The position numbers and the translations under genes were made by a program. Positions 1 through 4,758 of a stretch of DNA of 6,179 bases are shown in pieces. The stretch lies in NCBI GenBank assembly GCA_016206385.1, contig JACQRS010000264.1, positions 1-6,179 on the forward strand, given 5' to 3'. Source of the stretch: Candidatus Rokuibacteriota bacterium (lineage in GTDB: Bacteria; Methylomirabilota; Methylomirabilia; Rokubacteriales; CSP1-6). How positions within the stretch are numbered: the first letter of the stretch is position 1; the number at the start of each line of letters is the position of its first letter. Below the pieces are notes generated by a model. The model did not search any database. It saw nothing but the letters and a program-made list of their open reading frames with translations, and was not told the DNA's origin.

Positions 1-15
1 CTGAGCTATGGGCGC
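1..15 (-). tRNA. 5' end of a second tRNA (probably tRNA-Arg), cut by window edge
   Basis: Read on the minus strand, these 15 bases are GCGCCCATAGCTCAG. This fits tRNA positions 1-15 exactly: a 7-nt acceptor strand, T8, A9, a GCTC D-stem strand, A14 and G15. The start closely resembles that of many bacterial tRNA-Arg genes (GCGCCCGTAGCTCAG). It begins 2 nt after the CCA end of the upstream tRNA-Ser, so the two are probably co-transcribed. The anticodon lies outside the window, so the identity is inferred from the 5' end only. Confidence 0.7.
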
Positions 16-17
16 GG

Positions 18-111
18 TGGCGGAGAGGCCGGGATTCGAACCCGGGACAGAGGTTTTGCCCCTGTAACCGCTTAGCAGGCGGCTGCCTTCGACCGACTCG
101 GCCACCTCTCC
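18..111 (-). tRNA. tRNA-Ser, anticodon GCU
   Basis: A complete class II tRNA on the minus strand. The acceptor strands GGAGAGG (105-111) and CCTCTCC (22-28) pair fully, followed by discriminator G (21) and an encoded CCA (18-20). The D-arm is closed by GCC/GGC. The anticodon stem GCCGC/GCGGT encloses loop CTGCTAA with anticodon GCT at 74-76, so it reads AGC/AGU serine codons. A long variable arm (ACAGGGG, CAAAA loop, CCTCTGT) is diagnostic of Ser/Leu/Tyr-type tRNAs. The T-arm is CCGGG-TTCGAAT-CCCGG. No mispairing suggests decay. Confidence 0.97.
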
Positions 112-129
112 AAGCGATGAGTAATCCCA

Positions 130-157
130 ACTATAAAGCATTTCGGGCCCGCCGCAA
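130..157 (-). promoter_or_regulatory. sigma70-type promoter for the tRNA-Ser/tRNA-Arg unit
   Basis: On the minus strand TTGCGG (152-157) and TATAGT (130-135) are separated by 16 bp. The -10 box matches the consensus at 5 of 6 positions and the -35 at 3 of 6. The predicted transcription start near 123 would leave a leader of about 12 nt before the mature tRNA 5' end at 111. The short A/T-rich patch stands out in very GC-rich sequence. It lies just past the stop codon of the upstream secreted-protein gene, so the tRNAs appear to have their own promoter. Confidence 0.6.
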
Positions 158-167
158 AGCGTGGGTC

Positions 168-593
168 TCACCTGACCCGCCTCAACACCGCCGGCATGAC
201 CTCGTTGCCCGCGCCCACCGCCTCACCTCTCAAGACGTCGCCCTCGCGCTTGAGCCAGAATCGAAAGGTGCGTCCGACCAGGTGGCGGTCGTCGCTCCAA
301 TCGTACCGCCCCACCAGCTCCACGGAGTTCTCGCTGATCCTGGTCACCGTCCCCGACACCTCCACCGCCGCCTTCTCGCCCCACCGCGGGTTCTGGCTCT
401 CGAAGCGCCCGCGCTTCATCGTCCACGCGATCGTGTCGCCGGCGCGCGTGAACTCGAACCGGGAGTGCGCGCCCCACTCCCAGGCGCCGAGGAGCCAGTC
501 ACCGCGGGCATCGGCCGCCCGAGCCGGCCGGGCAAGGGCCCCTGCCGTGAGCACCAGCAGTCCGCTCACGACCGCCAGCAGCCGGGTTCTCAT
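168..593 (-). CDS. Small secreted protein of unknown function (141 aa)
   Basis: I do not recognise a named family. The chosen ATG is preceded by a strong GGAGGAGG-type ribosome binding site. A further-upstream in-frame start would add an Arg-rich stretch before the signal sequence and is unlikely. Residues 1-26 form a typical Sec signal peptide: MRTR basic end, hydrophobic core LLAVVSGLLVLTAGAL, probable cleavage after ARPARA. The mature part (about 115 aa) starts near GDWLLGAWEW and alternates short hydrophobic/charged strands rich in W, F and R (SRFEFTR, TIAWTMKRGRFE, AAVEVSGTVTRI, SVELVGRYDW, RTFRFWLKREGDVLRGE). This suggests an all-beta, lipocalin-like or barrel fold in the periplasm or outside the cell; that fold is inference. 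It stands between the tRNA unit and the methionine synthase-like gene on the same strand. Confidence 0.8.
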   Translation of the reverse strand: MRTRLLAVVSGLLVLTAGALARPARAADARGDWLLGAWEWGAHSRFEFTRAGDTIAWTMKRGRFESQNPRWGEKAAVEVSGTVTRISENSVELVGRYDWSDDRHLVGRTFRFWLKREGDVLRGEAVGAGNEVMPAVLRRVR

Positions 594-653
594 CTGCCTC
601 CTCCGCGCTCGCCCGCGCCGGGTCCGTCTTCCCGCCCAACGCATCCTGGTTCC

Positions 654-659
654 ATGATA
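654..659 (-). promoter_or_regulatory. Possible -10 element for the small secreted protein gene
   Basis: The minus strand reads TATCAT, a 5/6 match to TATAAT, about 60 bp upstream of the start codon at 593. No good -35 lies at 16-18 bp; the TTG-containing hexamers nearby are at 12 and 20 bp. It is the only A/T-rich hexamer in the leader, so it is listed as a weak candidate. Confidence 0.25.
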
Positions 660-753
660 CCGCGCCAGCCCTGGCAAACGGGCAAAGTGGGGTCACGGCC
701 TGAAACGGGACCCGGGAGCAGACCGGGCGCATACGCCACGGGAACGCCTCTGA

Positions 754-1914
754 TCACCCGGCGAAGGTGAAGCGCGGATCGGCGGCCGGGATGTCTACCT
801 CGGGCAGCTTGAGCTCACGCCTGACGATGTTGGCGCCCAGGTTGATCGCGACGCACTTGTAGAACGCGATCCGGCGGGAAAGTCCCTCGCGGCCGAAGCC
901 GCAGTCGGTCGAGAGGATGAGCCGCTCGGGCGGGATGTACTCGAGCGCTCTGCGGACGAGATTCGCCACCACCTCGGGCGGCTCCACCGCCGTCGTCGTG
1001 TGGCTCACGACCCCGATCGCGATCTTCTTGTCCGTCTTGTACTTGGCCAGGAGCCGCAGGTCCCACCCATTGGTGCTCGCGGACTCAAGGGTGATGACGT
1101 CGGCGTCGGTCTGGAGCAGGTGGGGCAGCGCCCGCTCGTAGGACGGACGCTCCCAGTAGAGCGGTTGCTGGTTCGGGTTGCCCCAGCAGGTGTGAAGCCA
1201 GGTCTCGGCCTCGACCCCCTTGATCTCCCGGTTCAGCGCGTCGGTGAAGAACTGGAGGTCGGCGTCCGAGGCGCTGCCGTCCGCCGCCGAGATGTGGTGC
1301 CGCGGCTCCTCCACCTGGATCACCTGGCAGCCGGCCGCGGCCACCGCACGGAGCTCCGCGTTGAACACGTCGGCCAGGTCGAGGATCAGCTCGCGCTCCG
1401 AGGCGTAGTGCCGGTTCACCAGCATCTTCGCCAGGGTCTGAGCGCTGATGGCGCCGAGCTTGACCGGACGCCGGGTGAACCGCTGCGCGACCTTCCAGAG
1501 CTCGGCATACTGCAGCGGGCCGCTCTCGATCCGCGCGCCCACGACGGCCGGCTGGTACGCCTCCATGACCTCGTGGAGGATGTGGCCCGGCCGGAGCGTC
1601 CGCCAGCTCCCCGCCGTCGTCGCATCGACGTGGCCGGTGATGCCCCGGAGCCGCTCGATCGGGTAGTAGAACCATGACTTGCCCCCGACCGTCCGGTCGA
1701 AGCGTGCATCGCCGTCGGTGAGGATGTCGAGACCCGCCCGCTCCTGCTCGCGGATGAGGCAGCACACCGCGTCGAGGTACTGCTCGCGGAAGGCGGAGTC
1801 GCCGAGCGCCTCCTTGAAGGCGCGGCCGCGGAGCTCCTCGGCGGACCAGGCGGGCCGCGGGTATGAGCCCGTGATCGTGGTGGGCAGGATCTTGTCACGC
1901 GTGGCGCGGAACAC
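754..1914 (-). CDS. Core-type cobalamin-independent methionine synthase (MetE C-terminal domain family), 386 aa
   Basis: This protein belongs to the UROD/MetE-like TIM-barrel superfamily and corresponds to the catalytic C-terminal half of MetE. It opens with the family hallmark TTITGSYPRP (residues 12-21), followed by LTDGDARFD (65-73). All four zinc ligands expected in MetE can be placed: His241 and Cys243 in HTCWGN, Glu277 in ITLESAS, and Cys338 in STDCGFGRE. The family transfers a methyl group to a zinc-bound thiol such as homocysteine in the cytoplasm. The length matches short stand-alone forms (about 340-380 aa), not full MetE (about 750 aa), so the methyl donor need not be a polyglutamyl folate. 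The start is uncertain: I chose the GTG closest to the conserved N-terminus, but its ribosome binding site is poor. The reading frame stays open far upstream, opposite mlaA, but that part has no homology signal. It is divergent from mlaA. Confidence 0.85.
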   Translation of the reverse strand: MFRATRDKILPTTITGSYPRPAWSAEELRGRAFKEALGDSAFREQYLDAVCCLIREQERAGLDILTDGDARFDRTVGGKSWFYYPIERLRGITGHVDATTAGSWRTLRPGHILHEVMEAYQPAVVGARIESGPLQYAELWKVAQRFTRRPVKLGAISAQTLAKMLVNRHYASERELILDLADVFNAELRAVAAAGCQVIQVEEPRHHISAADGSASDADLQFFTDALNREIKGVEAETWLHTCWGNPNQQPLYWERPSYERALPHLLQTDADVITLESASTNGWDLRLLAKYKTDKKIAIGVVSHTTTAVEPPEVVANLVRRALEYIPPERLILSTDCGFGREGLSRRIAFYKCVAINLGANIVRRELKLPEVDIPAADPRFTFAG

Positions 1915-1978
1915 GACTCTACGCACTACCAGACTGCCGAGCCGTTGGCAAGCCCAGGCGGGCGCCTGTGCGGACCGG

Positions 1979-2007
1979 TTGTGTAGATCGCGCTCCTGCG
2001 CTAGACT
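1979..2007 (+). promoter_or_regulatory. Candidate sigma70-type promoter of mlaA
   Basis: TTGTGT (1979-1984) and TAGACT (2002-2007) are spaced by exactly 17 bp on the plus strand, about 65 bp before the mlaA start. The -10 matches at 4 of 6 positions and the -35 at 3 of 6. The -10 is of the same TAG-N-CT/GT type as the two stronger promoters at 3924-4000. A perfect dyad GACTC-GATA-GAGTC (2004-2017) overlaps its 3' end. Confidence 0.5.
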
Positions 2008-2070
2008 CGATAGAGTCCGCGCGTGGTTGTCAGTCGCGGTGCGAACCGAGCAGCCCGGGGAGAAAGAGCC

Positions 2071-2976
2071 GTGCGTTCGACGTTGAGCGGACTCGCGCAG
2101 TGGGTGCTGTCGGTCGTCCTGGTGCTCGGGGTCGGAGGGTGCGCCGGCCTGGGGAGTGTCCTCAGAGACACCCCAGATCTTGCAGGACCTGCCGCCCAAC
2201 CCCCCGCGGAGGCTGTGAGCCTCCCGTCCAGCGTGACAGACGGTCCGGGTCACCCCACCAGCGAGTCCGCCACTCCGGACCGGGACCGGCCCACCCGTTC
2301 GGAAGCCGATGGGACGCCAGTGCAGCTCGCCCTGGGGGGGGCGTCGAGCGCACCCGCAGACGACGAGATCGAGGAGTACGATCCCTGGGAGCCATTCAAC
2401 GAGAAAATGTTTGAGTTCAACCGCGGGCTGGACCGCTGGATCGTCAAGCCGGCCGCCAAGGGCTACAACCACGTCATGCCCGAGCGCCTGCAGGAGATGA
2501 TCGCCAACGGCTTCGACAACATCCGCGTGGTCCCGCGGTTCGTCAACAGCCTGCTTCAGGGCAAGCTCGTCGGGGCCGGCCGGGAGTTGACGCGCTTTCT
2601 GATCAACAGCACCATCGGCGTAGGCGGCCTCTTCGACGTCGCCAAGCGGGAATTCAACATCGACAAGAGCAACGAGGACGGCGGCCAAACCCTCGGCGTC
2701 TGGGGCTTGACGCCCGGCCCGTACCTCGTCCTGCCCTTCCTCCCGCCGCTGACGGTGCGCGACGGGGTCGGCTACGCCTTCGACATGGCGCTCGATCCCC
2801 TGGGCTATGTCCTGCCCTTCTTCTGGGACCGGGCCGGGATGAAGGTGGGGGATACCGTCAACGACCGCTCCATCAACATGGACCTCTACCAGGGGTTCGA
2901 GGAAGCCACGGTCGAGCTGTACAGCGCCCTTCGGAACGCCTACCTCCAGCGGCGGCTCAAGCTGATCCAGGAATAG
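2071..2976 (+). CDS. mlaA: MlaA (VacJ) family outer-membrane phospholipid-transport lipoprotein, 301 aa
   Basis: MlaA is an outer-membrane lipoprotein that removes misplaced phospholipids from the outer leaflet and passes them to periplasmic MlaC. The GTG start is preceded by GGGGAG at 8-nt spacing; an in-frame GTG at 2023 has no comparable site. Residues 1-23 form a lipoprotein signal with lipobox VGGC, making Cys24 the lipidated residue. Residues 25-100 are a Pro/Ala/Asp-rich linker. The domain then follows: EEYDPWEPFNEKMFEFNRGLD (about 101-121), RFLINSTIGVGGLFDVA (175-191), GQTLGVWGLTPGPYLVLPF (205-223) and VRDGVGYAFD (229-238). The long linker makes it larger than E. coli MlaA (251 aa). 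No mlaBCDEF genes are in view, so it appears to be a stand-alone locus. Its stop codon is 6 bp from that of the convergent PPOX gene. Confidence 0.95.
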   Translation: MRSTLSGLAQWVLSVVLVLGVGGCAGLGSVLRDTPDLAGPAAQPPAEAVSLPSSVTDGPGHPTSESATPDRDRPTRSEADGTPVQLALGGASSAPADDEIEEYDPWEPFNEKMFEFNRGLDRWIVKPAAKGYNHVMPERLQEMIANGFDNIRVVPRFVNSLLQGKLVGAGRELTRFLINSTIGVGGLFDVAKREFNIDKSNEDGGQTLGVWGLTPGPYLVLPFLPPLTVRDGVGYAFDMALDPLGYVLPFFWDRAGMKVGDTVNDRSINMDLYQGFEEATVELYSALRNAYLQRRLKLIQE

Positions 2977-2982
2977 GGCGGC

Positions 2983-3498
2983 TCAACTGCCCGGCGGTGG
3001 CCCGAACGTCATGATGTAGTCGGGCCTGACCTTGAAGAGCACCCGCACCTCCCCGCGCGAGTCGCGGAGCGGGTACGGGCGTTTTCCGAGGTATCGTTCC
3101 GCCATGTCATCAATGTGCGTCGTGGCCTGACCGCCCTTGGCCGAATCTGTCTCCTCAATCACTTCCTCCACGGTCCCGTTAATGGTAATCCAGTGATACG
3201 GATTCTGGGGGTTCACGCACAGAAGGCTGACTTTCGGCCGACCCCGCATGTTGCGCTCCTTCAGCCGACCCTTCTTGGTGTTGAGCAAGACGTGCGTGCC
3301 ATCATGGCTGACCCAGACTGGCGTGAGATGGGGAAGCCCGCTGGGCTTGATGGTCGCGAGGGCAGCGGTGACGGGCTTTTCCAGCAATGAGCGGTGCAAC
3401 TCCGGCAGCTCCGCCAGCCCGGAGATATGCCAGCGCTGCCCGGTCGTGAAGGCGTTCTCGTTCCCCGGCATGATCACGTCGGCAACTTGAATTTGCAT
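2983..3498 (-). CDS. PPOX-class (pyridoxamine 5'-phosphate oxidase-like) flavin/F420-type protein, 171 aa
   Basis: A split-beta-barrel protein of the pyridoxamine 5'-phosphate oxidase-like superfamily, close to the 'PPOX class F420-dependent' group. The core runs from about residue 40 to 112: PVTAALATIKPSGLPHLTPVWVSHDGTHVLLNTKKGR, then RNMRGRPKVSLLCVNPQNPYHWITINGTVEEV. The 'x-G-x-P-x-x-TPVW' and 'LNTKKGRLKxRNMR' segments are the usual cofactor-proximal parts. The end (AERYLGKRPYP, then VLFKVRPDYIMTFG) is also typical. Members are cytoplasmic and use FMN, F420 or sometimes haem; the cofactor and substrate cannot be told from sequence alone. The ATG has an excellent AAAGGAGG ribosome binding site at 8 nt. 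It follows the GYD-domain gene by 54 bp on the same strand and is probably co-transcribed from the promoter at 3924-3952. Confidence 0.9.
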   Translation of the reverse strand: MQIQVADVIMPGNENAFTTGQRWHISGLAELPELHRSLLEKPVTAALATIKPSGLPHLTPVWVSHDGTHVLLNTKKGRLKERNMRGRPKVSLLCVNPQNPYHWITINGTVEEVIEETDSAKGGQATTHIDDMAERYLGKRPYPLRDSRGEVRVLFKVRPDYIMTFGPPPGS

Positions 3499-3552
3499 AT
3501 CGCACGCCTCCTTTGATTGCCTCCATCACGTGTCCCGGCCAAACAGGAGCTG

Positions 3553-3873
3553 TCACGTTCCGGGAGGCCGGTAGCTGACCGTCTTCTTCGTCGCCTGGTC
3601 CACCTCCTCGGGGGTGAGAAGAACCGTGATCCGCGTGCGGACAGCACCGCTGGCGGTGACTGCGAGGGAGACCGCGGTGGCACTGGCATTGTCCGGCATC
3701 TCTGCGATGGCGAACACGTCGGTATCGCCGAAGGCGAAGTAGAACGCTTCAAGCTTCCCCCCGAGACCCTTTATCGCGGCCTCAGCGGCCGTCCGCCGCT
3801 TCGAGCCGCCGTCTTTGAGAAGCCCCTTCACGCCTTCCGTGGTGTAGGACGCCTGGACGAGATACTTGGGCAT
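3553..3873 (-). CDS. GYD-domain protein, 106 aa
   Basis: A small single-domain protein of the GYD family (a ferredoxin-like fold related to dimeric alpha/beta-barrel proteins). It starts PKYLVQASYTTEGVKGLLKDGGSKR, and the family-defining turn appears as FAFGDTDVFAI (47-56), so the name-giving GYD motif is here FGDTD. It ends LLTPEEVDQATKKTVSYRPPG, a conserved tail in environmental homologues. The length equals the whole family domain. No biochemical function is firmly established for these proteins and none is claimed here. AGGAGG lies 6 nt before the ATG. It is the first gene of a probable two-gene unit with the PPOX protein, under a strong vegetative-type promoter. Confidence 0.9.
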   Translation of the reverse strand: MPKYLVQASYTTEGVKGLLKDGGSKRRTAAEAAIKGLGGKLEAFYFAFGDTDVFAIAEMPDNASATAVSLAVTASGAVRTRITVLLTPEEVDQATKKTVSYRPPGT

Positions 3874-3923
3874 ACAGCACCTCCTGTCGAGCGCGTCGGA
3901 TTCAATCTGGACGGTGTACGAGG

Positions 3924-3952
3924 ACTCTATGCTCGCGCTCCTGGTGTGTCAA
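3924..3952 (-). promoter_or_regulatory. Strong sigma70-type promoter of the GYD-PPOX unit
   Basis: On the minus strand a perfect TTGACA (3947-3952) is followed after exactly 17 bp by TAGAGT (3924-3929; 4/6 match). This is the best promoter in the window. The expected start near 3917 leaves a leader of about 45 nt before the ATG at 3873. Its -35 lies 20 bp from the -35 of the divergent promoter at 3972. Confidence 0.78.
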
Positions 3953-3971
3953 GGCAAACTCGTCACATTGC

Positions 3972-4000
3972 TTGACTCCTGTCACCCCAGGAACTAGTCT
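3972..4000 (+). promoter_or_regulatory. sigma70-type promoter of the secreted OB-fold-like gene
   Basis: TTGACT (3972-3977; 5/6) and TAGTCT (3995-4000; 3/6) are separated by exactly 17 bp on the plus strand. The expected start near 4007 gives a short leader of about 23 nt containing the GGAGGG ribosome binding site at 4017-4022. It stands back-to-back with the GYD-PPOX promoter. Confidence 0.65.
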
Positions 4001-4029
4001 TGCTCCGCCGGGCAACGGAGGGCCCATCC

Positions 4030-4431
4030 ATGAAGGCGTCCACGACCTGCGCGGGGCCACTGCTCATCCTGCTCCTTGGCACGACCTTCCCGTCCTCGGT
4101 TCAGGCGCAACCTGTCCCCGTCTCCATCGCCCAGCTCGTCGGCTCTCCCGAGCAGTACGCGGGGAAGGAAGTCGTGCTCGAAGGGACGCTGAGCGGGGAC
4201 TCACCGACTCAGATGCTTCTCCCGCCCTCACCGTTTCAGCTCGTCCTCACGGATCCGAGTGGGGCGCAGCTCCTCGTCCTGACCCGCGTCGATCCGCACC
4301 GGATCAGGCGCGAAACGATGCTGTCGATCCACGGCACCTTCTACCACATTCCGTTGGATACGGGTCGAGCGCTCCAATTTGTCGTTCCCCGCCCTGGTGG
4401 GCTCATGGCCGTCTTGCCGTGGTGGCATTGA
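4030..4431 (+). CDS. Secreted OB-fold-like protein of unknown function, 133 aa
   Basis: No named family is recognised with certainty. The ATG has GGAGGG 7 nt upstream; an in-frame upstream start would place extra residues before the signal peptide and overlap the promoter. Residues 1-26 form a Sec signal peptide with core GPLLILLLG and likely cleavage after SVQA. The mature part begins VSIAQLVGSPEQYAGKEVVLEGTLSG (about 31-56), a pattern common in exported OB-fold domains, where a short helix precedes 'yaGk.V.l.G.v'. A second strand pair follows (FQLVLTDPSGAQLLVLT, 69-85), then RRETMLSIHGTFYHI (93-107), matching the usual 'G..v.v.G.f' strand. It is therefore probably a small periplasmic beta-barrel domain; the ligand is unknown. 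It is transcribed divergently from the GYD-PPOX unit. Confidence 0.82.
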   Translation: MKASTTCAGPLLILLLGTTFPSSVQAQPVPVSIAQLVGSPEQYAGKEVVLEGTLSGDSPTQMLLPPSPFQLVLTDPSGAQLLVLTRVDPHRIRRETMLSIHGTFYHIPLDTGRALQFVVPRPGGLMAVLPWWH

Positions 4432-4674
4432 TCCTGGCCAAAACGGATTTGAACCCCCAACGGCCTCGCGGCCCCCATTCCTGCCGATAGTCCCTCTCCG
4501 CGCTCGATAGTTCAGGGTAAGTCGCCATCCTCAAGCTCCGCTTTCACCCTCACCCGGGCTCCGTGAGCTGCCCTGCCGGTCCCACAATTTTTCAGGGCTG
4601 GTACGACGATTTTTGTAGCATTCTTTTTGCATTTCCGTGGGTCGCGTCCCATTACGGTCGACTAACGGCGCAAA

Positions 4675-4689
4675 CCCAGAAGGTCTGGG
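4675..4689. repeat. Perfect inverted repeat upstream of the sigma54-type promoter
   Basis: CCCAGA-AGG-TCTGGG is a perfect 6-bp dyad with a 3-bp centre, ending 14 bp before the -24 element. It could be a protein-binding site or a hairpin closing upstream transcription. No T-run follows it, so a terminator is the less likely reading. Confidence 0.4.
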
Positions 4690-4703
4690 GGGAGTCTGTA
4701 ACG

Positions 4704-4719
4704 TGGCATCTCTTTTGCT
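4704..4719 (+). promoter_or_regulatory. sigma54 (RpoN) -24/-12 promoter
   Basis: TGGCAT-CTCTT-TTGCT matches the RpoN consensus TGGCAC-N5-TTGCA/T at all but one defined position. The invariant GG (4705-4706) and GC (4717-4718) are exactly 10 bp apart. The predicted start near 4730 would be followed by a purine-rich ribosome binding site (4743-4751) and the ATG at 4759, giving a coherent unit. Sigma54 promoters need an AAA+ activator that binds upstream; no activator gene is in the window. Confidence 0.62.
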
Positions 4720-4758
4720 GAGGAAGATTGCAAACTCCACCGAGAGGAGAAGACGGCC

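Larger units (their letters stand above)
4432..4758. other. Non-coding stretch with tRNA-like fragment, T-tracts and short dyads
   Basis: No credible gene is seen here. The left part (4440-4475) resembles the 3' half of a class II tRNA on the minus strand. Three T5 tracts at 4588-4592, 4610-4614 and 4624-4628 form an A/T-rich patch unlike its GC-rich surroundings. A perfect 6-bp inverted repeat lies at 4675-4689 and a sigma54-type promoter at 4704-4719. No convincing Rho-independent terminator follows the secreted OB-fold-like gene. Confidence 0.6.

Noticed and set aside
594..677. Upstream ATG at 677 for the small secreted protein
   Set aside because: It adds 28 Arg-rich residues in front of a complete signal peptide. 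The ATG at 593 has the ribosome binding site.
117..770. Long plus-strand open frame opposite the small secreted protein
   Set aside because: It starts beside the tRNA and yields a Pro/Arg/His-rich low-complexity product. The opposite strand has a signal peptide and a strong ribosome binding site.
1000..1677. Long plus-strand open frame opposite the methionine synthase-like gene
   Set aside because: The product is a compositionally biased shadow, while the other strand carries conserved motifs and zinc ligands.
2023..2070. Upstream GTG start for mlaA
   Set aside because: It has no ribosome binding site and would put 16 extra charged residues before the lipoprotein signal. The GTG at 2071 has GGGGAG at good spacing.
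2147..2175. Hairpin GTGTC/GACAC in the early mlaA coding region as a terminator or attenuator
   Set aside because: It lies inside the coding sequence, has no U-run and occurs in linker codons where GC-rich stems arise easily.
1915..2688. Upstream extension of the methionine synthase-like frame to an ATG at 2688 (644 aa in total)
   Set aside because: The extra residues are antisense to the well-supported mlaA gene, have no homology signal and lie before the conserved GSYPRP N-terminus. The open frame is a by-product of high GC.
4462..4473. GGCC-TCGC-GGCC stem as terminator of the secreted OB-fold-like gene
   Set aside because: The stem is only 4 bp and is followed by C-rich sequence without a T-run. 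It is better explained as part of the tRNA-like fragment.
3972..4490. Plus-strand 172-codon frame overlapping the secreted OB-fold-like gene
   Set aside because: It starts inside the promoter, is out of frame with the gene that has a signal peptide and ribosome binding site, and gives a low-complexity product.
4531..4740. Minus-strand 69-codon frame through the T-tract region
   Set aside because: It spans the A/T-rich control region and has no ribosome binding site or familiar motif.
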